DNA of 64,000 nt. Origin: Thermomucor indicae-seudaticae. Its lineage: Eukaryota; Mucoromycota; Mucoromycetes; Mucorales; Lichtheimiaceae. The notes below the pieces were generated by a model that was given only the letters and a program-made list of their open reading frames with translations, made no database searches and had not been told where the DNA came from. The stretch spans positions 62,001 through 126,000 of the forward strand of contig JSYX01000006.1 of the NCBI GenBank assembly GCA_000787465.1, given 5' to 3'. Positions within the stretch are counted from its first letter, which is position 1, and the number at the start of each line of letters is the position of its first letter. Below are positions 33,693 to 43,655 of the stretch, piece after piece. The translations under genes and the position numbers were made by a program.

Positions 33693-34903
33693 TTAGTTGT
33701 CGGGAAGGAAGGTAGACTCGACAATGATAGCAGTGACACGGTAAGGGTCAATGTTCGAAGCAGGACGTCTGTCCTCAAGGTAACCCTTGCCTTCCTTGCC
33801 AACGTGGCGAGGAATACGGATGGAGGCACCACGGTTAGCAACACCGTAGTTGAAGGTACCAATGTGACCAGTTTCGTGCTTGCCGGTCAAACGCTGGTCG
33901 TTGTCTTCACCGTAGACAGCAATGTGTTCCATGTGGCGCTTGCTCATCTTCTGAATGGCCTTCTCAATGGCAGCAATACCGCCCTCTTGACGCATTTCAA
34001 GGGTCGAGAAATTGGTGTGGCAACCAGCGCCGTTCCAGTCACCCTTGACAGGCTTGGGGTGGATCGTGATAGCAATACCAAAGTCTTCAGCGACACGTTC
34101 CAAAATGTAACGGGCAATCCACAAGTGGTCACCGGCTTCGATGCCCTCGCAAGGACCGACCTGGAATTCGAATTGACCTGGAGCAACTTCAGCGTTCACA
34201 CCAGAGATCTTAACACCGGCATACAAGCAGGCACGGTAGTGCGCTTCGACAATGTCACGGCCAAAGATCTTGCCGGCGCCAACACCGCAATAGTACTTGC
34301 CCTGCAATAGGACAATACAGTTTAGCAAAATCCCAAGACGTAATAGATGACTGCCCTGATTTCGCTTACCTGAGGCTCAGGGAAGCCGTGCTTGGGCCAG
34401 CCATAGGGCTTCTCAGTCTCGGGATCAATCAACATGTACTCTTGCTCAATACCAAACCATGGGTGGGCGTCAGCATGAGCCTGCATGATCTTGTTGCAAG
34501 CGTGGCGGTAGTTGGTCTTGTGGGGAGTGCCATCTATGGATTTGCAAAGATCCGTTTAGTTTCTTCCCGGCAAGTTCAAAAAATGAGAGCCAATAGAGCA
34601 TATACCAGGGTTGAAGGTTTCGCAGAGAACAATCTTGTTGTTTCCACGACGGAAGGGGTCGTTGAAAAGGGCAACAGGTTGAATCAGGATATCCGAGTCA
34701 TGACCTTCAGCTTGGCCAGTCGATGAACCATCAAAGTTCCATTCAGAGAGATCAGCAGGGCTTTGGGGAACCTTGTAAACAGTCTTGGTCTTGCTTCGGA
34801 GCTGGTTGAAGCCATCGATCCAGACGTATTCGACTTGGACAGCATCATGCTGTTCCAAAGACATGTACTTTTCAAGAAGCTTGGGGTTCGAAGCGATGGC
34901 CAT
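33693..34903 (-). CDS. GLN1: Glutamine synthetase
   Basis: Three exons, 34606-34903, 34370-34533 and 33693-34301, give 356 aa, the usual length for eukaryotic GSII. ATG at 34903 ([18 protein letters not shown]). Signatures: [63 protein letters not shown] (active-site glutamates), [20 protein letters not shown] (ATP site) and [10 protein letters not shown]. It makes glutamine from glutamate, ammonia and ATP in the cytosol. Strong codon bias fits high expression. A GATAAG pair lies about 380 bp upstream (35286), the motif read by GATA nitrogen regulators, and a TATA-like GATATAAAT lies about 70 bp upstream. Confidence 0.98.
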
Positions 34904-35687
34904 GGCGAAGTTGGAAAAAAAAGGAGGTAAAAGATGATTAGGAAAGGATAGCGACGGAATGAAACAGATGGATTTATATCAGTTTTTTTTTTGTTTGGCT
35001 GTTCCTGATTGCGGGATCTTAATGACAAAGACGGTTTTTACGGCGAGATCCCCATTTATCGATCATCTTCCGCCCATCTCCACCCGGTAATCCGCTTGAC
35101 TGTCCAACGAATAAAAAAATGTTTAAGGCATACGAATTTGTTGCCATGACATATTTTTTACTTCTAAAATATCCTTTCATTAGCCAGCTGTTTTTCGCTT
35201 CATAGCCTTCAGATCAAGCTTTGTTGAGACGGTATAAACAAATGTGCATTAGAGATAAAAACTATCGTGTGCAACCGGGCATTATCTTATCAGTGCCCTT
35301 AAAATTGGACCAACCAATATGGCTTTTGTTCCGAAGGGTATCTTCTAGTGCCGATTTAATCATATCACGGACCAATCACAGGGCCATGTTTGACTGTATT
35401 CATGAGATCACGTTACGAAGATTACGCAGCGAGTTTTGCCCCGTACCCCAGAACTGAATTAGACTTTCTCTGCGCAGACTCGGCATAGATTTCATCCGCG
35501 TTACAAGTCTTATATTTCGAACGTCCACTTCCTCACTAACAATTAAGGAAGCACATAACATCTCTTTGGTATACCATGAGGGATGCGTTATATTTAACGA
35601 GTGTTAGGGTCAAATAACATCGCTACAGGTCATCAATACATGAGACGTGCTAGCCGAAAAAGTGATACGATATGATATGGTTATGAT
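34904..35687. other. Intergenic; glutamine synthetase promoter
   Basis: About 780 bp. Contains the TATA-like GATATAAAT (minus strand, near 34972-34980) and the GATAAGATAA motif (minus strand, 35283-35292). No gene supported; the 78-codon plus-strand frame at 35221 has no coding character. Confidence 0.5.
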
Positions 35688-36490
35688 TTAATTATGCAAT
35701 AAGCCTGACCTCTTCATCCACCAAAAATCTCCAAACTTGAATTTGCTAATGACGTAAATCGGATGTGCTTCGTCCTCTTCGACCCATGTGTCAGAGCTTG
35801 TCCAGAAAAAGACAACTTTTACTACCGAAACTTCACCAAGGGAAAGCCGGAGCTGTTGATCACGTTTGATCTTTGGATTTGCGAGGCGGTCTTCTTGAAA
35901 AAGACCCTGTTCTGTCATCATCAAGAAGAATCTCTCGACAATGACTTCGGGCCCTAGGACATCCGCAATCTTCGCGACGAAGCGCTGCCCCATGTGCGCG
36001 AGGACGGCGAAGCTACTCTGCTTGTATAGGGGCCTTGTTCCCTCGGTATCACAGTCCGTTCCCACGCCAAAACGGAGCGCCCCGTCTTCCGGCCGCCATC
36101 GATGAGGAAGCGCATCATCTCGGAAGTAGCAAATGAAGCTATGACGTCCCGACCAGGATTTTTCCCTGTTGGAAAAAGATGATGGCGCGTCGAATGGCTC
36201 CGTTGAACTGCTCGCCCTTCTCGGTTTCTTGGTGGACAGGGCTTGCAAACCGGTGGAAATCGTCGAGAAGATGCAGCCGATGTTGGCATTTCGGCTTCTC
36301 AGTCATCTCGTCGTTGTATGTTTTGACCGCGCCCTCGAGAACTTGTGCACCGATGTGGTCAAAAGCTCACCGTACATTTGAGTGACGTTGACGAATCGTC
36401 ATGTTCGAACGGATGGTTAAACATCATGAACACTGATGGCAGTTCTCGTTCGATATAGTGATCAGCGTCATGTTGGGGGTCAAGCATTGA
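35688..36490 (-). pseudogene. Frame-broken gene of unknown, probably multicopy family
   Basis: Minus-strand blocks: QHDADHYIERELPSVFMMFN and HPFEHDDSS (about 36450-36390), an intron with GTGAGC donor at about 36371, then VKTYNDEMTEKPKCQHRLHL, LDDFHRFASPVHQETEKGEQ and FATSEMMRFLIDGG (to about 36095). There the frame shifts with no room for an intron and continues LRFGVGTDCDTEGTRPLYKQ, GQRFVAKIADVLGPEVIVER and KFKFGDFWWMKRSGLLHN to a TAA at 35688. The shift near 36060-36095 makes it a pseudogene or a sequence error. The block HQETEKGEQFN...R resembles a repetitive family I associate with Mucorales genomes; its function is unknown to me. Confidence 0.4.
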
Positions 36491-36540
36491 CGGTTTTTTT
36501 TTATGGGAGCAGGTAGCTCCGGTTTATTAGTAGGTCACAC

Positions 36541-36859
36541 GTGTTCAGACAGTGGCGTGCCACGAACGAAGCGGGAATGAGCGGGTGTGTACTATATGGG
36601 AACAACAATGGGGAAGGACAAATTATAGATGCACCAATCGCCTATCAAAGGGCATGCCAAGAGGGGCCTCAATCCTGTAAAGCAAAGGACGCGTGCAGCG
36701 TCGAACGATCTGCTCGTTACTACCAGGGAGTACAGCAGCAGCAAAACCTGTAACTTGTGTTTGAAGCAGATCGTCTTACAGAAGTATCACCGCCACAGAA
36801 GACCATTTTCTCGTTTAGCTAAAACAGACTTTTCGCTCCATTGCTCTGCCGCTAAATAG
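36541..36859 (+). pseudogene. TnpB/Fanzor-like C-terminal zinc-ribbon relic
   Basis: One frame gives VLYGNNNGEGQ (about 36590-36620) and a second, from 36629, gives PIKGHAKRGLNPVKQRTRAA, DLLVTTREYSSSKTCNLCLK and a stop at 36859. The order GNxxG ... IKGH ... TxEYxSSKTCxxC resembles the region between RuvC II and the zinc ribbon of OrfB/TnpB/Fanzor proteins. The second CxxC pair and the final RuvC III Asp are not visible, and the two blocks are in different frames, so this is a decayed end fragment. Assignment is from motif memory. Confidence 0.4.
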
Positions 36860-36929
36860 CACGTCTCTTTTTGCATTCATGTATTTATTCTAGTTTCACA
36901 TTATATTTAGCGTAAAACTCACTGTGTAC

Positions 36930-37330
36930 TATAGAGATGCTTCAAATTTGCGTCAGCGAAGCATCACCTTAGCACCTCCAAGTTTCGCCAAACGTATCTC
37001 GCATTTTGCATCCGTGTTGACTTTGGTTTGTGAATCTGAATTGATCTCTTTACCGGCTTTGCCGCGAAAGGATCTTGTCAGGTTGATTTTGACTCCAGCA
37101 ACAATCCCAGTCGTGATTTCTTCTATCCTTTCTGCTTGTCAACTGGGAATATCATCTTGCATAGTATGTGCAAGTTGTTCCATTGCGATTCTAACTTGTA
37201 AGTCCGTCAAAAAGTGTACAGTAGGTTTTTCATGCAGTGACTTACTGGGATCCCGAAGCGTTTCAAACCTGTCATCTTTTTTGGCGACCTGATTTTTTTC
37301 GGGACAGGTCCACACCCTGCTTTCTTTCCA
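36930..37330 (-). pseudogene. Possible decayed coding remnant
   Basis: A minus-strand frame reads RIAMEQLAHTMQDDIPS, a TGA at about 37139-37141, then QAERIEEITTGIVAGVKINL and SDSQTKVNTDAKCEIRLAKL, open except for that stop. A GTAAGT donor and an ACAAG acceptor precede it. It looks like an old helical coding segment. No family recognised. Confidence 0.25.
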
Positions 37331-37340
37331 ACTTCCGCGA

Positions 37341-38748
37341 ATGAAGTTGACCGCAATCACCTTGGCCCTCGCCCTAGCGGCGGTGAGCTGTTTAACGACG
37401 CCGAGCTATGGCCAGAAAATTGCTCCACTTTACGTGCAAGACGAATCGATCAAAGACAGCTATATCGTGATGCTGAAGGCGCACGTCGAGCTGGAGACAC
37501 ACGCAAACTGGGTCGAGGAACTCGTCTGGGCATCAGCAGCAGCGAAAGGCTTGCATACAGAAAACTTTGGGATACACCATTTATACAACCTGTCGTCGAC
37601 TGTCAAAGGTTACTCTGGCACCTTTGACGAGCAGACAATCCAAGCCATCCGGGAATCGGACGACGTATGACCCTTTCTGATAAAAGAAAGAGAGAGAGGG
37701 AGAGAAAAAGCTTAAGCAAAGGTGTTCTTTTCCCGTGATTTGATAGGTTGAATATGTTGAAATGGATTCGATCGTGTACACGAGCGAGCTTCAACGGAAC
37801 GCGCCTTGGGGCTTGGCTCGGATTTCGCATCGTGAACGACTGAACCTGAGGACGTTTCGGAGATACCGCTACGAAGCCGAAGGCGGCAAAGATATCAAGG
37901 TGTACGTGATTGATACTGGCATCAATATCAACCACGTTGACTTCGAGGGCCGTGCGACTTGGGGAGTTACGGTGCCAAGCGGCGAGCGAGACGAAGACGG
38001 CAACGGCCACGGTTCGCATTGCGCTGGAACGATTGCCGGAAGACGGTTCGGGGTTGCCAAAAAGGCACGGCCTGTTGCTGTCAAGGTGCTGCGCGCCAAT
38101 GGCTCAGGCTCGTTGCAAGATGTTGCCAAAGGTATTGATTGGGCGGTCGAGCGGCATCTTGAAGATCAAATGCGAGCCAAAAGGACCGGCAAGACATACA
38201 AGGGCGCTGTGGCAAACATGAGCTTGGGTGCCAAAAGATCTCCAACACTGGATCGACTCGTGAATACGGCATGCATTCTTCCCGCCCCCCCTCCTTGATG
38301 AGGTCAACAATTTCATTAACTATTTATCTCCATATAGGCTGTTGAAGCTGGTATGGTGTTTTCCGTAGCTGCGGGTAACGATAACGACGACGCATGCAAC
38401 TATTCCCCAGCAGGCGCCGAGTTAGCCATCACGGTCGGCGCGTCAACGCTGTACGATGAGAGAGCCTTCTTTTCTAACTATGGTCCCTGCGTGGATGTCT
38501 TTGCACCGGGTTTGGATATCCAGTCTGTCTGGAAAACCGGCAAATACTCCGTCAAGACTCTCTCGGGCACTTCCATGGCCTCTCCACATGTGGCCGGACT
38601 ATCAGCCTATTTCTTATCGCTTGAACAGGAACAAGTTACTCCGAGAACCATTAAAAAGAAGATCTTAACCATGGCCACTAAAGACGCACTCTCTAGTCTT
38701 CCAGCAAACACTGCTAATATTCTAGTCTACAATGGAGCCACGGATTAA
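37341..38748 (+). CDS. Subtilisin-like serine protease (S8, proteinase K type)
   Basis: Three exons, 37341-37664, 37747-38268 and 38338-38748, give 418 aa. Signal peptide MKLTAITLALALAAVSCLTTPS, then an I9 inhibitor propeptide (DSYIVMLKAHVELETHANWV ... FDEQTIQAIRESDDVEYVEM). Catalytic domain: Asp in YVIDTGININHVDF, His in GNGHGSHCAGTIAG, oxyanion Asn in FSVAAGNDNDDACNYSPAG, Ser in LSGTSMASPHVAGLSAY. All catalytic residues are present. Secreted or vacuolar (cerevisin-like) endopeptidase. The second intron fits best as GC..AG (AATACG|GCATGC, 38269-38337): it gives 23 residues between SLG and AAGN, as in proteinase K. A GTGAAT donor at 38260 would remove three residues. Confidence 0.94.
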
Positions 38749-38867
38749 TATCAGTGCATAATAAATCCCATTTACTGTTGCGTGTTGCACTTTTGATTTT
38801 TAAATGTAGATTATCTTTACAGCTGTAGAGCGCTTGTGATATACAGCACTCGTCGTATTTGAAGTTT

Positions 38868-40866
38868 TCAGGTCCGTACTTGGAATTTACCAGCTCTTGT
38901 TAAACTTCGTACACCCTATTAAAGTGTTGGTTGATACCTCGCGTAAACTGTGGAAAGAGACATAATATACCTTGTATGGCTTGTATCCTTCATGGAACAG
39001 ACGAAGGCTATCTACTTTTAGACCTGAAACAGCGTACGAGGTTATCTGGAATTCGACGCTTATTGTCAAGCCGACTTCTGGATTGGCATCACTGTAAACC
39101 AAAAAGATTAGCAAGTCCCCTTTTCCTTCTTTGGCCTATCTGCGAACCTGGTTCGAAAGGTCCCAGACAGCATCGGAGTTCTGTCGCGTTGTTGCATTTG
39201 CCCAACGTCCCATCTTATAGACTAGAGATCCTAACCCGTTAGGCAACTGACACAGACGCTTCTCTTGTCTCATTTGTTACCTTTGACACCGGATCATACA
39301 TGTATTGTCCAGTATTGCATGTCGCATTTACTCCAACTGTACTGCTTGGCATTGGCAGTATTAACAGCACCTTTTCAATTGGCTTGCCGTCGGTCGCACG
39401 AGGATGGATTGTAATATCAAATTTGCCTGCTGCAAAGTTTAGAATGCATAAACAAAAGAGGCTCATTCGCTTTTTCCTGAACGCTTGCCTCCATTCTTTG
39501 AAGCCAAAATCTGCGGTTTAACCTGAAGTGGCATTGCCTGATAATGTGATAATGCAGCACGATATGACATTAACTTGAATTGGCCGTCTGGCGGGACAAA
39601 GGATAAAACTTTGTCTGTCTCCCATTTGCGGTATCTTGATACATAGGCTGTGAGCCCTTGTGCTCTCATCTCCTGTGCAGCAGTAACGCTTTACCTGACA
39701 CAGGGGTGAAAACTGACATCGTCGATAACCCGAGGGTTACTAAACCGTAAAGTCAAGTCAGGCATTCCTAAGAACAACGCAGAAAAGGTGCTTAGCATCA
39801 AGCAAATACTCGCATGAAAGGGTATGTACAATACCAGATAGCTTGCAATTTGATATAACAGTGCCATGAGCCTCGCAGGAGACTACTGTTCCATTTCTTT
39901 AATATGCTCTTTAGACAAACATGACGTCTCTGATATTGATTGTGATGTGCAACTTACGCAGCAATTGTGGCATCAATCTCTTCGATAATATCAAAGTAGA
40001 TTTCGTTCTTTGTATACTTGACGCCAGCTTTCCTCCACGGTATGCTCGAAAGGTTTTGAGGTACACGGGGCGCAACGCTATCGTAGCTTCCATTGGTTAC
40101 CTCGTCTTCTGGCTCAACGTAAGTCGGAATATCTCACCCTGCAGCAGCTCCAACGGTTGTCATGACTTTGTTCATGATTGTAGGTGGCATGATGATATCC
40201 TTGAGCGTGTTGGGCTCCGTTGTGAGCGGGTACCCGTAGTCCATCATTTCTTCTAATAGCTACAGCAGACAGTCGGATCAAGTTAGAATCCGCGAAAAAC
40301 CGCTCTAGAAGATGATAACGTGCTACCTGATATACGGTGACAAAATTCTCCCGGATAGAAGATTCTGACACCTCGCCTAGATAGTCTGTCAGGATATCGA
40401 TAATACGGTGGATAAATTCAAAGACAAGCATAGGATCAACTGGGCAAAAGGGGAGCATGTCAGTTTGAATAAATCAGCGCAGGCCGCCAGTTTGCTAAAG
40501 TTCCATGCCTTCACGGTCGACAGGACAGAGCCATATTAGATCGTTTCGCAAGACGTTCAGAAGCCAGTATTTTGGGGTCTCGAGAATAGGCGGCACATCC
40601 TCACGACTGTAAAATGGCTCCTTCCAATCGCGCACCGTCTTGTCTTCGATGGTACCCGGTACCGAGTTCATAAACTTGGCGCTCTCATCGTTAAACACGT
40701 CGACGATTTGTCTGCTGATTATACCGCGCCAGTGCTTTTCGACAATAATTTTGCTGGTAATTCGTAGCATGGGGAACCCGACATTAAAAAATGGCATGCC
40801 GTGAGCACCTCCCTCCTCCCTCGTTGCTTACCCTTGTAAATTAATGACGAACAGGGAATTGATCAT
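38868..40866 (-). CDS. APM3: AP-3 complex mu subunit
   Basis: Many short exons. The start is rebuilt as MINSLFVINLQG (40832-40866) joined to KIIVEKHWRGIISRQIVDVF (40515-40753). Next come LDPMLVFEFIHRIIDILTDY (40327-40439), LLEEMMDYGYPLTTEPNTLK (from 40259), then the mu homology domain: SSIPWRKAGVKYTKNEIYFD, MPDLTLRFSNPRVIDDVSFH, SFVPPDGQFKLMSY, GKFDITIHPRATDGKPIEKV, RWDVGQMQQRDRTPMLSG, SYAVSGLKVDSLRLF and finally YKPYKGVRSLTRAGKFQVRT (38868-38915 plus 38971 on). The C-terminus is a near match to mu3 of animals. It recognises YxxPhi sorting signals in Golgi/endosome-to-vacuole transport. A TGA (40134-40136) lies in frame between the longin-like and MHD parts, so a further short intron must remove it; its ends were not fixed. 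Confidence 0.9.
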
Positions 40867-41782
40867 GAATGTGTTAACGTCGACATATCTCCAGGTGGCA
40901 TTGCCGTTTCAGGTTATAAATTAGGATGCCGACGTGGTACCATCGTTCTCCTGCCATTTTCAACCCTGCACGCTAGTCTCAAAACACACTGCGAAACGAG
41001 ATGCTTTTGGTCTGATGATCCAAACGGCAGGATATTGAAGTCGCTGGAAGAACCTGGGTTTCCTGGAACCACATCGATGGCCGCGTTAACAAGCTGCGCC
41101 ATGAAGGGCTTGGTGTGGGATCCAGTAACGAAATACTGGACTGCTTACATAATCGCGACGTTCCTGGCACTTGTTTCGCTTCAAAGGTTGTTCAGTTGCT
41201 TGGCATTTTCTTGTGTGATTGGACCTAAGCTATTTTACTTTTCTGACGCGGTCTGCGGCTCAAGATAAAGCGTTTATGGGATACTTTCGCGGACACAATA
41301 ATGGGTTCTCTCATTTTTGGCTCTTAAAGAACCTAGTTCCAGCGCATTCACGTACCAATGCGCGCGATCCTACACAGACGGCTCGCGTGTAAGAAGTTTG
41401 GCGACTTTATCTTGCGGTGTCACAAGGAAAGGGCCGCGAAATGTGTCACTAGGAACGGCCCAGGGTCGGCACTGGGCTGTGAACAACGTCCACGGACACC
41501 GTAACGACAAAGAAGGCAATCCTCAAGACAATTGCATTACACGCGATGCGATTGGTCGAGATGTCTTGTTCACTGACAACGATTGCGGACTCTTGAACTG
41601 GTTCAACTCAACGTTGCTTTTATTGTCATGAAGCTGGATGAAGCCATGTTGTGAAAGAAATGGCCATCGTTGCAAAAGGGTCCTCGGGACATTGCTCCTT
41701 TACGGGATAACTATTTTCCCTTTCTCCAGGATATATAAAGTGCGAAGCGTATGCCACTTTTCCCTTCCATTACTCATTGTTG
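40867..41782. other. Intergenic, no clear gene
   Basis: About 900 bp between divergent APM3 and the methyltransferase. Frames on both strands (for example MAQLVNAAIDVVPGNPGSSS, minus, near 41100) have no recognisable homology. A TATA-like ATATATAAAG sits at 41731-41740, about 45 bp before the methyltransferase ATG. Confidence 0.5.
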
Positions 41783-42702
41783 ATGATGGCGGTTCATCGT
41801 ATTGCAGCTCAGGGATTCCAACTCAAAGCAGATGCCTATGGTAAACGCGGAGGTCTGGGAACCGTTACTGGGATAATAGACTAAAAAGGTGAGGTGGGCG
41901 GGGCAGCTCAGTTCCGTCCTTCTTATCCGTCTAGTGCTTTGGACAAGATTCGATCGATCGTACGTTCTGGTGCACAAGTACTTGATCTGGCAGCTGGAAC
42001 GGGTATCATGAGCCAGCTGCTAGCTGCTGCTGGATACAAGGTCACTGCCGTTGAACCCGTGGATCCGATGCGTGAAAAGCTGAAGTCTCTTTATCCTGAA
42101 ATCCCTGCATTGAAAGGCACTTCGTATGAGATCCCGCTCCCTTCTGCATCGCAAGACGCCGTCGTCGTAGCACAAGCGTTTCACTGGTTCGATAACCTTG
42201 AAAGTCTGCGCGAAATCCATCGGGTTCTCAAGCCAGATGGCCATTTGTTGCTGATCTGGAACATGGAGAGCAAGCGCCGCATGTGGGTGGATAAAATAAG
42301 AAGGTAGATAGGAAGAAGGTATATCAGTTTAGGGTTTCATTTAAAGTTATAAATAGCCCCCTGTTTCGTAGCATTTACGAGATATACGATGCAAATGCTC
42401 CACAGTACCGCAAGGGCACTTGGCGCAAGGTCTTTGAGACGCAAGAAGCGCAGAGCCTTTATCGATTACCGTTGCAGCACGAGCAGTTCAAGAATGACTA
42501 CTGGACGAACCGAGACGACGTAATACATCGCATCATGACGAAAAGCTACATTGCAGTTCAGCCTGAAGAAACAAGGCAAAAGGTCACTGAACTGGTGGAA
42601 GCGATACTGAAGGATCCAAAAAATGAGTGCATCGTGAATGAGGAGGGAAAGATCTTGTATCCGCATGACACGGATCTGTTTTGGACAACCAAGTGCACAT
42701 AG
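41783..42702 (+). CDS. SAM-dependent methyltransferase (class I, Methyltransf_11 type)
   Basis: Three exons, 41783-41840, 41907-42303 and 42357-42702, give 266 aa. The N-terminal AAQGFQLKADAYAQFRPSYP is the usual lead-in of this family. SAM-binding motif I is VLDLAAGTGIMSQLLAAAGY, motif II VTAVEPVDPM, post-motif AVVVAQAFHWFDNLESLREI, then HRVLKPDGHLLLIWNMESKR. The C-terminal part (VYEIYD-like SIYEIYDANAPQYRKGTWRK) is typical of the small YcgJ/trans-aconitate methyltransferase-like group common in fungi. Substrate unknown. A second ATG follows at once at 41786. A TATA-like box lies about 45 bp upstream. Confidence 0.9.
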
Positions 42703-43655
42703 AATAAAACCTTGATAATTTGATAGACGTTTCAGTGTCTCATGGCGTGGGCATTAACGGATTATTATCACTTGATTTTTGCCTACTGTCAGAAACCTTG
42801 TAATCGTATCCCTTCTGAGAGAACCAGTTAAGCGATGTAGTATGGAAAAATGATACGGCTCAGAACGAGTGTATTGTATGACTGAAAGCTTTGTGATACA
42901 TATTTCTAGGGCTATATATTATATCAAACTACGAGTGCAATAGAGCACAATGAAAGAGTACAAAAGAGTTATACACAAGTGGCTGATGCTATTGGCAACA
43001 TCTTATGTGACTCATTGACCCTCCTGGCTTCCAGAATCTTTTGGGAGCCAGAGCGACTTTTGCGCGGAAATGCAGACCATCGCAGTTTAAGTTAAATGGA
43101 ACAAACTAAAGACGTCTTCTTTCATGATCTCGCATATCAAACAAACATTCTTTCTTTCATACTTCAGTTTCAATCACAGATGAATAATGAGAAGTTTTCA
43201 GGGTGAAGGCTTGCCGTGAACCACCTGACCTTCCATTTTGTTTCCGCCGTAGTAGAAAAAAAAAAGAAAAAATCTTTCACAAAACCAAATGCTGGCTATG
43301 CTATTAAACAAACCACGCCTGTCAGCATAGCAAGTCTGATATCGCTGATAATCAAGCGGCCCTGTATCGCTTTCTTTTTGACCTGTCAAGCTTTCGTTGT
43401 TCAAAAACAAGGTGATCATGTGATGAGAGCATGTGATGGGTTGCATGGCACTGGGGATAGAGAGGAAATAAAAAGTGAAACCGATTGAAACTCTTCTTCT
43501 TTGAATCGAGTGGTTTCTTTTCCAGTGCGTGCCTAAAGTCATATCGATACCGTTGTCGCGAGAAACCAACGTCTAGATTTACCTTCACTTTTCTGTATCA
43601 ATTCACCATCCCTTGATTATGCATCTATAGTTCACAAAACGCGAAAAAAAAAAAA
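42703..43655. other. Intergenic, no clear gene
   Basis: About 950 bp, AT-rich. A 123-codon minus-strand frame at 43198-43569 is Phe/Tyr/His-rich low-complexity sequence with no support. A 13-A run ends just before the ATG at 43656. Confidence 0.5.

Noticed and set aside
33684..34310. 208-codon plus-strand open frame
   Set aside because: Antisense shadow of the glutamine synthetase last exon.
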